Shown: one piece after another, positions 52,437-61,082 of the stretch
Layout: each line of letters starts with the position of its first letter
Position numbering within the stretch: the stretch's first letter is position 1
Assembly (NCBI GenBank): GCA_012103455.1
Contig: WLWT01000002.1
Location: 496,001 to 560,000, forward strand
Source: Gammaproteobacteria bacterium
GTDB lineage: Bacteria; Pseudomonadota; Gammaproteobacteria; HK1
Direction of reading: 5' to 3'
DNA length: 64,000 bases
The notes under the pieces: model-generated
What the model was told of the DNA's origin: nothing
The model's input: only the letters and a program-made list of their open reading frames with translations
The model's database searches: none
Translations under genes and position numbers: made by a program

Positions 52437-53123
52437 TCAGGCGTTGATCTGCACCCCTTTGAGCGTATTGCTCTGTATGTCGCTGGCGGTGGGCAGCACG
52501 TCATAGGCGACGATCTTCTCCTTGCTGGTGCTCGGATGAGACTGGATATGCCCCCACCAGGTCTTGACGGCGCTGTTCGCTTCTACCAGATCACCGGCCA
52601 GATCATCGGCGCCCGCGAGTTGGCAACCGTGCGCGACCGCGGCCCAGTGAATATCCGCCAGACAGAAATTGCCACAGATGAAATCGCCACGCACATTCGG
52701 ATTGGAAGACTGCAATTGTTCACTCAACGCCGCGAAGCCTTTGGCGATTACCTCGCGGTCCCCGTCGCCGCTCATCAGCGCCATCACTTGCGGCTGCACA
52801 TGATCGGTCGCGATATGCGACCACTGGTAGTTGACGGCTCGCACTACACCGTTGCGCGGCAGCAATGAAGGGCCGAACCCCTTGTCGTCCAGGTAGGACA
52901 TGATGGCAGGAGTGCCGTACACGACAAGATCCACATCCTGCAACACGGGCACCGAACCGAAGGGAGATATAGCGGCGACTTCCTGCGGCAGCGCTGCCGG
53001 ATCTACCGGATGCGTTTCCATATCCACCCCTTTCTCTGCCGCTGTAAACAGGACTTTGGCCGTATTGATGCAAGCCGGGTGGCCGTACAACTTCATCTTG
53101 TTTCGTAAACGATCTCCGAGCAT
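52437..53123 (-). CDS. glutathione S-transferase-like protein
   Basis: This 228-aa protein has a thioredoxin-fold N-domain (KLYGHPACINTAKVLFTAAE, then SPFGSVPVLQDVDLVVYG with the cis-Pro) and an all-helical C-domain ending AVKTWWGHIQSHPS. ATG 53123 follows AAGGGGACAAGTT. It is cotranscribed with the hydroxylase, so it may detoxify an epoxide or aldehyde product. Intact. Confidence 0.88.
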   Translation of the reverse strand: MLGDRLRNKMKLYGHPACINTAKVLFTAAEKGVDMETHPVDPAALPQEVAAISPFGSVPVLQDVDLVVYGTPAIMSYLDDKGFGPSLLPRNGVVRAVNYQWSHIATDHVQPQVMALMSGDGDREVIAKGFAALSEQLQSSNPNVRGDFICGNFCLADIHWAAVAHGCQLAGADDLAGDLVEANSAVKTWWGHIQSHPSTSKEKIVAYDVLPTASDIQSNTLKGVQINA

Positions 53124-53302
53124 AACTTGTCCCCTTTGTTCTATTTTGACTGGTGGGATGAAAAAGATGTCCGGGAATCAGAAGCCGGCTCGCGCGACGG
53201 CTGCGCCAGACGATTGACAAGGCGCCCCTGTCGCCGGGCGCCTCACTTCTTTGCTACCCGTTGCCGCCGGCTCCGTGCCGGCGGCACTTATTATAGTCGG
53301 GC

Positions 53303-54457
53303 CTATGCGTAGCCTGCTTGCTGGTTCAAACGCCGGGCGATTTCGCGCTCACCATCGGACGCATATTGCTCGTCCCATGACGCGAGCTGGCCTTTCATAT
53401 ACTCATGCCACAGCGGCGGGATCAGCGCGACGGCGAACAGCGTGAAGTATCCCCAGCCGGTGTTTGGTGCACCGACCTCGTCGAGCTCCCAGAAATGGGT
53501 TTCGCCACGGTCATGGTGGTCCGCCTGGCGGCCGATCTCGATGAAGAACCAGCTCGTGAACACGGTCGCGTTGTCCCAGGAATGCCGGTAGTCGATCGGC
53601 TGGCTTTTCTCGCGAATCAGTCCGTAGTGCTCCATGTAGTTCAGCGCTTCGAGTTCGAAGTTCGAGATGAGCCATACGATTGCCAGGCAGCCAATACCCA
53701 CCCAGGCACCCGCCCACCAGAACAGCATCAGGGTCGGGATGCTCATGGCGTAGCCGCGAATCCACCGATTCTCCCACGTCAGGAACGGTTTGTTCCGACG
53801 TGCGAGCCGCTGCTTCTCCATATTGAACAGAAACTTCGACTGGCCCAGGTAGGACAACAGCAGGTGGCTGTATATGTCGCGCCCGCGTGGCGCCGTGGCC
53901 GGATCGTCTTCGTGCGCGAGTTCCAGGTGATGGTTGTAAACGTGTGCGTAACAAAAGTGCGCCGAACCGCTGAGTCCCATCATCAGGCGCGAGATCACGA
54001 AGCTGAAACCCTTGGTGTGGCTCAGTTCGTGGCCATAGATGATGCCGATGCCCGCAAAGATACCGGTCGAGATCGTCGCGCCGATCAGATCCAGCCCGCT
54101 GATACCATTCTGGTATGGCAGGAAGCCGAACATGGTGTGGCTGTAGCCTTCGCTGAGCGGCACCCCGTTCATATACTGGAAAATGCGCCACGCCAGGGCG
54201 ATCTGCAGCAATACGAACACGCCCAGCATGGCGTACATGACACCGTTTTGCAGAGCCGGGAGACCGTTGGTCTCGCCGTTCTCGTCAAAACCGGCGCCGC
54301 GTGACTGGACGCGCATGGTGGTGTCTTGCAGGATGCCTACACCGAGCAGTATCACGCCCAGCCACGACCAGAAACCTCCTATCAGGACCCCGACCATGGA
54401 CGCCACAATGAGCAGTGGGGCAATAAAGTAGCGAATATTGATCAGCAGTTTGTTCAC
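53303..54457 (-). CDS. XylM/AlkB-type membrane diiron hydroxylase
   Basis: This 384-aa integral-membrane monooxygenase has all His boxes of the XylM/AlkB family: IYGHELSHTKG, YNHHLELAHEDDPAT, LNYMEHYGLI and GRQADHHDRGETHFWEL. It resembles xylene/p-cymene methyl hydroxylases and alkane hydroxylases; the substrate is open. Electrons come from the XylA-type reductase. It is the first gene of an eight-gene run reaching DUF2182. GGAGGAGACAGTC precedes ATG 54457. Intact. Confidence 0.93.
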   Translation of the reverse strand: MNKLLINIRYFIAPLLIVASMVGVLIGGFWSWLGVILLGVGILQDTTMRVQSRGAGFDENGETNGLPALQNGVMYAMLGVFVLLQIALAWRIFQYMNGVPLSEGYSHTMFGFLPYQNGISGLDLIGATISTGIFAGIGIIYGHELSHTKGFSFVISRLMMGLSGSAHFCYAHVYNHHLELAHEDDPATAPRGRDIYSHLLLSYLGQSKFLFNMEKQRLARRNKPFLTWENRWIRGYAMSIPTLMLFWWAGAWVGIGCLAIVWLISNFELEALNYMEHYGLIREKSQPIDYRHSWDNATVFTSWFFIEIGRQADHHDRGETHFWELDEVGAPNTGWGYFTLFAVALIPPLWHEYMKGQLASWDEQYASDGEREIARRLNQQAGYA

Positions 54458-54703
54458 GACTGTCTCCTCCTCACTAGACTGTCAGTATGGGGTGCGAAGA
54501 TAATAGGAGCGTTTTCTCCCAATTGGAACCAGTATCAGCCCGGTGGTGTGTGCGCTGTCCTCCGGACACGGCTGACTATGACGCGATGTGACCCGCCTGC
54601 GACACGCTGTCGCTGCCGGGGATCAAAGGGGTACCGCATACGCGTGCAAGCAGTCCGGAGCTTATGTTATGTAACCGGATGATGATAAATTTTTATTGGT
54701 TTT

Positions 54704-54744
54704 CGCCGGCACTTTCACGGCGGTAACAGGGGTTCGAATCCCCT
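54704..54744 (+). tRNA. tRNA-Glu fragment (anticodon loop to T arm)
   Basis: CACTTTCACGGCGGTAACAG followed by GGGTTCGAATCCCCT matches the anticodon loop (TTC), variable loop and T arm of bacterial tRNA-Glu. The D arm and both acceptor strands are missing and the 5' anticodon stem is imperfect. It is a partial copy, perhaps a relic attachment site of an integrative element. Confidence 0.55.
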
Positions 54745-54780
54745 CGATATGGCTTCCAGCGCGCTACGTTTGAGTAGAGT

Positions 54781-54822
54781 ATAGGAAGACTAAACGCCCT
54801 ATTGCATCCAATCAACAGTTAA
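54781..54822. repeat. IS91-type terminal fragment (family B), copy 4
   Basis: AGACTAAACGCCCTATTGCA continuing to ATCCAATCAACAGTTAA repeats the sequence at 20340-20380 and is cut by MITE copy 7, the same order as at 20.4 kb. Confidence 0.75.
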
Positions 54823-55065
54823 GGGCGCCGCTAAAAATAGGGCACCTCTAATAATTCACATTCTGAAATATGATGATCAATAAAATCAGTAAGTTACGCT
54901 CTGGTAAAATGTCAAAATCGTAATTTTTAGAGATGCCCAATAGTCATTTTTTCGTGAGTGCAAGGAAGCGCCGCGCGCGCAGCCGCAGTGTATAGGTCAT
55001 ACCTGAGGTTTGGAGCACGGAGCTGACGCCGCAATCGCGGAAAAGTGCATTGATTAGAGGTGCCC
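54823..55065 (-). mobile_element. MITE family A, copy 7, with nested 99-bp element
   Basis: Reverse copy starting GGGCGCCGCTAAAAATA and ending TTAGAGGTGCCC, interrupted at 54840-54938. It borders the 3' end of the GT2-GtrA gene. Confidence 0.9.
54840..54938 (+). mobile_element. 99-bp MITE with family-A termini (4-bp TSD)
   Basis: GGGCACCTCTAATAATTC...GTAATTTTTAGAGATGCCC is flanked by AATA (54836-54839 and 54939-54942). The termini equal those of family A but the AT-rich interior is unrelated. Confidence 0.9.
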
Positions 55066-55066
55066 T

Positions 55067-56095
55067 TTAGCGAAAAACACCATCGCCGGAGGCCGCCCGC
55101 ACAAAGATCACGAATCTCATAATGGAGAAATTGATCAGCGCAAGACCGATGTTGATGATAAGATAAACGGCGGCGTGAATAGCATGACCTTCAAGAGCAA
55201 GTCGATCCAGAACGAATACGGCAACGGCCAGATTAGCGGCCGCAAGGATTCCATATCCAAGAGCTTGGCTGACAATCCGGTCGCGGGCCTTGAAAACCAT
55301 CTTGCGCATGGCCCAAAAATAGACGGGGATTGTTATCGACCGGACGATAAGAAAAGCATTGGCCGGTGAGATCAGCGCCGCCAAAATCATGTAGCATAAA
55401 AAATCCAACGCCGCGATCGATGCAGCAACCGAAGAGTATCGAAAAAACACAGCATAGATCTGCATCGAATCGCCGAGAAGCCGGAAATGCGATGTCGGAT
55501 TCCCAGGTTCGTAAACGGTTTTGATGCCGATCGTTTCTATTCCACCGAGACGAGTCGCATGAAGAAGACAGGAAAGCTCGAAATCGTATCTTGTGGGCAG
55601 AAGCCCGAGAAATAAATCGAACAATTCCGCCGGAATGGCGCGTAATCCGCTTTGCGTATCCGATAAACGGACCTGCGTCGCCGCCCAGAAGACAAGACTG
55701 GTAAGCCGATTGCCGATCCGGCTGCGCAGCGGCACCGCTCCCGAAAATTGACGGACCCCAATTATAAATCGGGGATTTAGGGCGCATCGGTGGTAGATTT
55801 TTACGATATCTGTCGGCAAATGCTGTCCGTCGGCATCGGCGGTAACGACGAAAGGGGCTTGTCTTTTGCGGGCAAATGCGAGGCCTGTTTTCAGTGCCGC
55901 GCCCTTACCTTGGTTAGTTGCATGGCTGATCACCATGATCTGATTCAATCCGTCAAGAGCTGCTAAAACATCCAGACTCTCTTGTAAGGTCGAGCCGTCA
56001 TCGACGATTAAAATGGGAATCTTTTCGAGGCTAAGAATCCCATCAACGAGGCGCTTTAAATAAATGCCCGGCTGATACGCAGGGATGATGATCAT
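55067..56095 (-). CDS. GT2 (polyprenyl-phosphate glycosyltransferase) fused to GtrA-like domain
   Basis: This 342-aa protein has an N-terminal DPM1-like domain (MIIIPAYQPGIYLKRLVDG, ILIVDDGST, TNQGKGAALKTGLAFA, TADADGQH) that would make polyprenyl-phosphate sugar, and a C-terminal four-helix GtrA-like domain from about 220 (AASIAALDFLCYMILAALIS) that would flip or accept it. ATG 56095 overlaps the TGA of the upstream ORF (ATGA). The stop TAA abuts MITE copy 7. Full length in appearance; less GC-rich than neighbours. Confidence 0.85.
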   Translation of the reverse strand: MIIIPAYQPGIYLKRLVDGILSLEKIPILIVDDGSTLQESLDVLAALDGLNQIMVISHATNQGKGAALKTGLAFARKRQAPFVVTADADGQHLPTDIVKIYHRCALNPRFIIGVRQFSGAVPLRSRIGNRLTSLVFWAATQVRLSDTQSGLRAIPAELFDLFLGLLPTRYDFELSCLLHATRLGGIETIGIKTVYEPGNPTSHFRLLGDSMQIYAVFFRYSSVAASIAALDFLCYMILAALISPANAFLIVRSITIPVYFWAMRKMVFKARDRIVSQALGYGILAAANLAVAVFVLDRLALEGHAIHAAVYLIINIGLALINFSIMRFVIFVRAASGDGVFR

Positions 56096-56508
56096 GATGA
56101 TTTAGAGCCCGATTTTTGCGAATTGCTCGCGTGGAAAAAAGGAAACCGGTCCGCGAACAACGCAAAGCCGAATATCAGCAGGGGCATGAGCGGCAAAAGG
56201 TAGCGCATATGAGCGACGAGAAACAGAGATGGCAAGATCAAAGCCAAACAGCACAGAGATCGAATGTCTCTTTCGGCCTCCCGACGTGAAAAGTGATAAA
56301 GACCGATACCGTGTACAGCGATGAATCCTACCCCCATGACAGTGGATATCTGCGCCGGCAGGTCGAAGGGAATGAAAAAATCCGGGAATTCCGTAAAAGC
56401 TCCCTCACGGAAATCGAGCAATAAAATCAGATGCGAAACGACGACAAGACCAAGAATCCCTAGCTGATCGAAAAACCCGAACCCGGTATCGACCAAACGG
56501 CTCCACTA
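56092..56508 (-). pseudogene. multi-spanning membrane protein, C-terminal fragment
   Basis: The frame runs in from MITE copy 8 (SRLVDTGFGFFDQLGILGLV) without a start, with helices LGLVVVSHLILLLDF, CCLALILPSLFLVAH and PLLIFGFALFADRF. It resembles the last part of a glycosyltransferase-39-like or polymerase membrane protein, coupled to the GT2 gene. 5'-truncated. Confidence 0.6.
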
Positions 56509-56649
56509 GGGCACCTCTAAAAATGCGCTTTTTCCGCGATTGCGGCGTCAACTCCGTGCTCCAATCCTCAGGTATCACCTAGACACTGCGGTTGTGCGCG
56601 CGGTGCTTCCTTGCACTCACGAAACAATGACTATTTTTAGCAGGCGCCC
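56509..56649 (+). mobile_element. MITE family A, copy 8
   Basis: 141-bp forward copy, GGGCACCTCTAAAAATGC to ACTATTTTTAGCAGGCGCCC. It truncates the membrane-protein gene. Flanks ACTA and TTCA differ. Confidence 0.9.
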
Positions 56650-56651
56650 TT

Positions 56652-56783
56652 CAGGAGCCCAACGTACTTTTCGGACACCGCCGCTACCACGAACAATATC
56701 ACCAGACTCAGGTTTTTCCTGTAGGTGCTATTGCAACATTCTGTATTCATCGTCCGACAAATAATCGGAAAGCAGCTTGGTAA
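56652..56783 (+). pseudogene. C-terminal scrap of an unknown protein
   Basis: A 43-residue frame, EPNVLFGHRRYHEQYHQ, TQVFPVGAIATFCIHRP, ending TAA, has protein-like composition and starts directly at MITE copy 8. No family recognised. Confidence 0.3.
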
Positions 56784-56836
56784 TTTTAATCTACGTATTT
56801 CATTGACTATGTTGATGATTTGTATCGGGGCATAAA

Positions 56837-56934
56837 GAGGCTGTAGAAAAAGCTCATTTTCAAATTTCTGATCTAATAAAATCAATTACTTATGATGATA
56901 ATAAAATGATGGTTTTGGGTTTTTCTACAGCCTC
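56837..56934. mobile_element. 98-bp MITE with GAGGCTGTAGAAAAA ends
   Basis: Inverted ends GAGGCTGTAGAAAAA and TTTTTCTACAGCCTC bound an AT-rich, non-coding interior. Such ends occur on IS5/IS1182-type elements. No target duplication was identified. Confidence 0.8.
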
Positions 56935-57610
56935 AACGCCCTGGGTTCGTTGGTTGTGGCTTTGTCCTTGAAGGGGTCGAGGCCTTGAAGAGGTCAAGGA
57001 TTTATTGTTCACCGCCCGGTCTTCGATACTGGCCATCATCTCGACCTTTGCACCGCAGCGCTCACCGGTTTCAATATCGATATATTCAATACCCGTTGCA
57101 GGGAATACCCGTTGCAGGCGTTGCGCCCAGGTCATGGCATCACGCCGCATCTGATAAGGGTTTGCGGTTCAACGGATACCCTGGCTTATCTTACCCGTGC
57201 CCGGCTTGGCCGGTGTCACTGACGCCCGGTGCTTGAGCGTTGGGCGCGAACACCCCATGAAAGCGTGTCAGGTTAACGCGGGGGTTGGGTAGCAGGGCGG
57301 CCAGCCTGGCGATGACATCCGAAAGGCTCGACCATTACGCTCGAACATTACAGGGGTTATACCTTTCCGGTAGGGTGTCTTGAGAGGATCTCTAAAAACC
57401 TACTGCGCGAGGCTATGGCTGTGTTGCGCGGTGCTCGCAATCCTCAGGTATTACCCATACACCGCGGTTCCTGCGCGCCGTGCGCCTTGCCCTAAGGCCG
57501 CTCGCTACGGTTTTTAGAGGTCCCCTTGAGCGGGTAACGACTCTTTGCGCTAGCGGCCAGTGCCAAGCTGGCGGCCAGGGCCAGGCGCTTTTTTGATACA
57601 GGCTGTGGCC
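56935..57610 (-). mobile_element. IS91-family remnant, copy 3, with inserted repeat
   Basis: Minus-strand RRDAMTWAQRLQRVFPATGI and DIETGERCGAKVEMMASIED give the IS91 transposase C-terminus; sequence matching 32.1-32.2 kb (TAGGGTGTCTTGAG...CGGGTAA) is interrupted by another element at 57385-57534. Direct duplications at 56965-57000 and 57085-57120 (ATACCCGTTGCAGG). It truncates iolD. Confidence 0.8.
57385..57534. mobile_element. 150-bp element in the IS91 remnant
   Basis: AGGATCTCTAAAAACC...GGTTTTTAGAGGTCCC is bounded by CTTGAG on both sides (57379-57384 and 57535-57540). The uninterrupted sequence TGTCTTGAGCGGGTAA exists at about 32145-32160, proving insertion. Its middle (AATCCTCAGGTATTACCCAT) resembles family A, so it is a divergent cousin. 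Confidence 0.85.
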
Positions 57611-57611
57611 C

Positions 57612-57785
57612 CTATAGGTTGGCAGGCGCGCGCGGCGTATGGCGCTGCGCCCAGCGCGGCGCCATTGCCGTGATCGCAGATGGCCCAGACAGCGGCGGTG
57701 AAGCCGTCCTGCCACCCGTGGGCGTTGTTGGCGCGGCGAGGAACCGCACCAGGGCTTGCGCGGCGGTCAATCGTATGGTTTTCAT
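57612..57785 (-). pseudogene. iolD: iolD 5' fragment
   Basis: ATG 57785 begins KTIRLTAAQALVRFLAA, the N-terminus of IolD (trihydroxycyclohexane-1,2-dione hydrolase of inositol breakdown). After a frameshift the sequence AVWAICDHGNGAALGAAPYA continues the ThDP-enzyme start (consensus VWAIFGHGNVAGLGEAL). The remaining ~550 residues are missing at the IS91 remnant. It supports an inositol role for the divergent ABC operon. Confidence 0.75.
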
Positions 57786-57836
57786 GTGCCTTGCGGTCCT
57801 TATGTGTCTTGCAAGCGTGATCATCAATCTACGTTA

Positions 57837-58723
57837 GAGCCTGTTCAAGATCTCCGAAGCAACAGCGCAATATTTGCAAGTAGCATCATGCCCAACGAGC
57901 TTTCGATTAGCCGCTCACAGTTTTTCCACAACCGGCGGTTTTTCTCAAACCATGAGAAGGTTCGCTCGACAACCCACCTCTTCGGGAGGACGGCAAAACG
58001 ACCCGTGTCCGAGCGTTTGATAATTTCGACGTTCGCTCCGATTAATCTCAGCACTTCGCCAGCGAAAGCCATCCCCGTGTACCCGCCATCGCCCACTACA
58101 CACCTAACCTCCGAGAGGCGCCCATCTGCTTGAGCAGCAAGTGCGGCCAGTGCCCCAGCTCGATCAGTGACATTTGCCGTGGTCACAAAAGCAGCGTGCA
58201 CCAATCCCTGAGTGTCCACAGCTATGTGCCGCTTGATACCAGAAGTCTTCTTGCCTGCGTCATAACCTTTGTGGTTTGCACTGTCTGTGTTCTTCACGCT
58301 CTGTGCATCAACGATGATCAGGCTGGTTTTGCCACTGCGCCCCTGGGATTTGCGGGCCTCGCCAACCCATTTTTTTAACGCCTTGTCCAAGGCGCTGCAA
58401 GAGTCTTCTGGGGACGATTGCCGCCAGATAGTGAAATACTCATGCACACTTCGCCACTTTGGATACTCGTTGGGCAACATGCGCCATTGGCAGCCGGTCT
58501 TCAGCACGTACAACACTGCGTTGAACACGTGATAGAGATCGAGTTGTCTTGGCTTGGTTCGCCGACGCGCCGCCTCCAGGATCGGTCTAACTTTCTCGAA
58601 CTGTTGGCGAGATAGGTCACTCGGGTAGATTCGCTCGTCTGTCATTGCCTTCGCAGCCGCTATGACTATGGATAACAATAGCTTAGGTCAGATGTCCAAA
58701 ATCGTCAGATCTTGAACAGGTTC
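57837..58723 (-). mobile_element. IS5-family insertion sequence, copy 1
   Basis: 887 bp with ends GAGCCTGTTCAAGATC and GATCTTGAACAGGTTC and a TA duplication (57835-57836, 58724-58725). It separates iolD from the divergent ABC operon. Confidence 0.9.
57845..58678 (-). CDS. IS5-family transposase, copy 1
   Basis: 277-aa DDE transposase: PSDLSRQQFEKVRPILEAAR, CQWRMLPNEYPKWRSVHEYF, IIVDAQSVKNTD (first Asp), VVGDGGYTG (second Asp) and VVERTFSWFEKNRRLWKNCE (Glu). The start may be ATG 58645 (TDERIYPSDLS). It differs from copy 2 at three residues. Intact, possibly active. Confidence 0.95.
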   Translation of the reverse strand: MLSIVIAAAKAMTDERIYPSDLSRQQFEKVRPILEAARRRTKPRQLDLYHVFNAVLYVLKTGCQWRMLPNEYPKWRSVHEYFTIWRQSSPEDSCSALDKALKKWVGEARKSQGRSGKTSLIIVDAQSVKNTDSANHKGYDAGKKTSGIKRHIAVDTQGLVHAAFVTTANVTDRAGALAALAAQADGRLSEVRCVVGDGGYTGMAFAGEVLRLIGANVEIIKRSDTGRFAVLPKRWVVERTFSWFEKNRRLWKNCERLIESSLGMMLLANIALLLRRS

Positions 58724-58972
58724 TAACAACCGGATACACACAGCCTCTGGGCTCAATCCATGATCCGATCAACCCCTGACCAGCCAGCCCCTGATCCAGC
58801 CAACCCGCCGGCACCGGCGGCCATGTGGAGCGCGCCCGCCGCCGCTGCGCGGGCGTCTGACCAACCGCCGTCTTGTAAGAAGGGTGGCGATTACCGTAGC
58901 TTTATGCGCCGCCGGGGAGCAGGTAGTATTCACCCGCAACCCAACCAACGAACGCACTTCGAAGGAGGAGTA

Positions 58973-59887
58973 ATGAAGAAAACAGCACTTATCGCCGCCG
59001 CGCTGGCCTGCGCGGTATCGGCATCGGCCATGGCCGAACGTTATGTCATGGTCACCCATACCCAAGGCACCGATCCGTTCTGGCCGGTGGTGGAGAAAGG
59101 CGGCAAAGACGCGGCCCAAGCCGTCGGCGCGAGCTTGGAGTACAACTTCGCCCCCAGCGGCGACATGGCGGACATGGCTAAATTGATCGAGGCCGCCACC
59201 GCCACCCAGCCGGACGGCCTCATCGTGTCGCTGCCGGACGCGGCGGCGCTGGGCAACGCCATCAAGGGCGCGGTGGCCGCGGGCATCCCGGTGGTGACGA
59301 TCAACTCCGGCCTGGAATCCTCCAACAGCCTGGGCGCGCTGATGCACGTCGGCCAACCGGAGAAACTGGCCGGCGCCAAAGCGGGCGAGCGGGCCAAGGC
59401 CGGGGGGGCCAAGAAAGCGTTGTGCCTGAACCAGGAGGCGTTCAATACCGCTCTGGTCGATCGCTGTAGCGGCTATTTCGAGGCCCTGGGCCAGGACCTC
59501 AATATGATCGACGTGTCCAACGACGTCGCTCAGATCAAGACCCGCACGGCGGCGGCTCTGCAAGCCGATCCAGCCATCGACGCGGTGTTGGCCGTGGGGC
59601 CACACGTGTGCGAGGCGGCGGCCAAAGCGGTGGACGAGGTGGGCGCGCGAGTGCATCTGTCATGTTTCGACCTGACCCCCGGCGTTATCGATCTCATCAA
59701 GAGCGGTAAGGTGCGCTTCACCATCGATCAACAACAGCGCCTGCAAGGTTATATGCCGGTGATCGTGCTGCACTTGTACAACACCAACGCGGGCCTGCTG
59801 CCCGGCGCCAACATCCCGTCCGGTCCGGGATTCGTCGATAAGTCCAACGCCGATGGTGTCGCGGCCCAGGCGGGCGTCAACCGCTAG
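58973..59887 (+). CDS. sugar ABC solute-binding protein (RbsB/IbpA type)
   Basis: This 304-aa periplasmic binding protein has a signal peptide (KKTALIAAALACAVSASAMA), then ERYVMVTHTQGTDPFWPVV with the Asp/Phe ligand motif typical of CUT2 pentose/inositol binders, and a C-terminal GKVRFTIDQQQRLQGYMPVI. ATG 58973 follows GAAGGAGGAG. First gene of the operon; the nearby iolD start suggests inositol as ligand. Intact. Confidence 0.9.
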   Translation: MKKTALIAAALACAVSASAMAERYVMVTHTQGTDPFWPVVEKGGKDAAQAVGASLEYNFAPSGDMADMAKLIEAATATQPDGLIVSLPDAAALGNAIKGAVAAGIPVVTINSGLESSNSLGALMHVGQPEKLAGAKAGERAKAGGAKKALCLNQEAFNTALVDRCSGYFEALGQDLNMIDVSNDVAQIKTRTAAALQADPAIDAVLAVGPHVCEAAAKAVDEVGARVHLSCFDLTPGVIDLIKSGKVRFTIDQQQRLQGYMPVIVLHLYNTNAGLLPGANIPSGPGFVDKSNADGVAAQAGVNR

Positions 59888-59894
59888 GCAGCCG

Positions 59895-61082
59895 ATGGCC
59901 AACCCGGCGCTAGCCAAGGTGCCGGGTGTCTTGCCGGTGAACGACTACACTGCAACCCCAGCGGCCAGGCGGGACCGCACCGAGGCCGACCGGCAGCTGC
60001 GCGTGAGCGCTTTGGCCGGTTGGCTACGGCGCCCCGAGATCGGCGCCATTATCGGCCTCGCCGCGCTGCTCGTTTTTTTAGCCGCCGTCGCCGGCAACGT
60101 GGTCTACAACCCGCTGGGGATCAAGAACAATCTGTCGATCATCGCCCAGCTGGGCATTATCGCCACCGGGGCTTGCTTGTTGATGATCGCCGGCGAATTC
60201 GATCTGTCGATCGGCTCCATGATCGGATTCGCCGGCATGTCGATGGCGATGATGCTGAAGTGGGGCTTGCCGTTCGGACTGGGGCCAGCAACACCGCTGA
60301 CGGCGTTCACGCTGACTTTGGCCCTGACCCTGTTCATCGGCTGGATCATCGGCAACATCGTGGTGCGCTCCGGCCTGTCGTCGTTTATCGTGACGCTCAG
60401 CTTTCTGTTTATCTTGCGCGGCGCTACCGAGGTGTGCTTCCGCGAGTTCAACGACGGCTCGACGCAAATCTCCGGCCTGCCGGACTTCAAGCAGACCGAC
60501 GGGTTCGCCGATCTGTTAGGCGGCGAGACCTTCACCTGGTTGTTCGACTTCCTCTATTGGCTCGGTTGGAACGTCAACCGCAATGGCGATCAGTGGGTAG
60601 GCGGCCTCGACGCGCGGGTGGCCTGGTGGATCGCCATCTCCATCGTTGCTTACATCGTGCTGGCGCGCACGCAACTGGGCAACTGGATCTACGCCACCGG
60701 CGGTAACCGCGAGAGCGCGCTGGCCAACGGCGTGCCGGTGCGCAAGGTCAAGATCGGCTTGTTCATGTTTACCGCATTTTGCGCCACCGTATTCGCCGCC
60801 TGCCAGGTGTTCGACACCAACACGGCCGATGCGGCGAAAGGTAATTTGAAGGAACTGGAAGCCATCGCCGCCGCGGTGGTGGGCGGCGCCATCTTGACCG
60901 GCGGCTTCGGCACCGTCGTCGGGGTGGTGTTCGGCGCGATGATCTTCGGGCTGGTGCAAAACGCCGTTTTCTACATTCCCTGGATCGACGGCTCGTATTA
61001 CCGCGTGTTCCTGGGCACTGTGTTGCTGGTGGCCGCGTTCAGCAACGAGAATATCCGCAAGCGGATCACCGGCGGGATCTGA
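59895..61082 (+). CDS. sugar ABC permease (CUT2)
   Basis: This 395-aa permease has about ten helices, the family motif IATGACLLMIAGEFDLSIGS and, later, NWIYATGGNRESALANGVPV. ATG 59895 is 8 nt after the binding-protein stop. The TGA overlaps the ATPase start (TGATG). A periplasmic insertion around residues 195-240 (Asp/Gly/Trp-rich) is longer than in RbsC. Intact. Confidence 0.9.
   Translation: MANPALAKVPGVLPVNDYTATPAARRDRTEADRQLRVSALAGWLRRPEIGAIIGLAALLVFLAAVAGNVVYNPLGIKNNLSIIAQLGIIATGACLLMIAGEFDLSIGSMIGFAGMSMAMMLKWGLPFGLGPATPLTAFTLTLALTLFIGWIIGNIVVRSGLSSFIVTLSFLFILRGATEVCFREFNDGSTQISGLPDFKQTDGFADLLGGETFTWLFDFLYWLGWNVNRNGDQWVGGLDARVAWWIAISIVAYIVLARTQLGNWIYATGGNRESALANGVPVRKVKIGLFMFTAFCATVFAACQVFDTNTADAAKGNLKELEAIAAAVVGGAILTGGFGTVVGVVFGAMIFGLVQNAVFYIPWIDGSYYRVFLGTVLLVAAFSNENIRKRITGGI

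Noticed and set aside
58769..59656. Minus-strand 295-codon frame
   Set aside because: Shadow of the CUT2 binding-protein gene.
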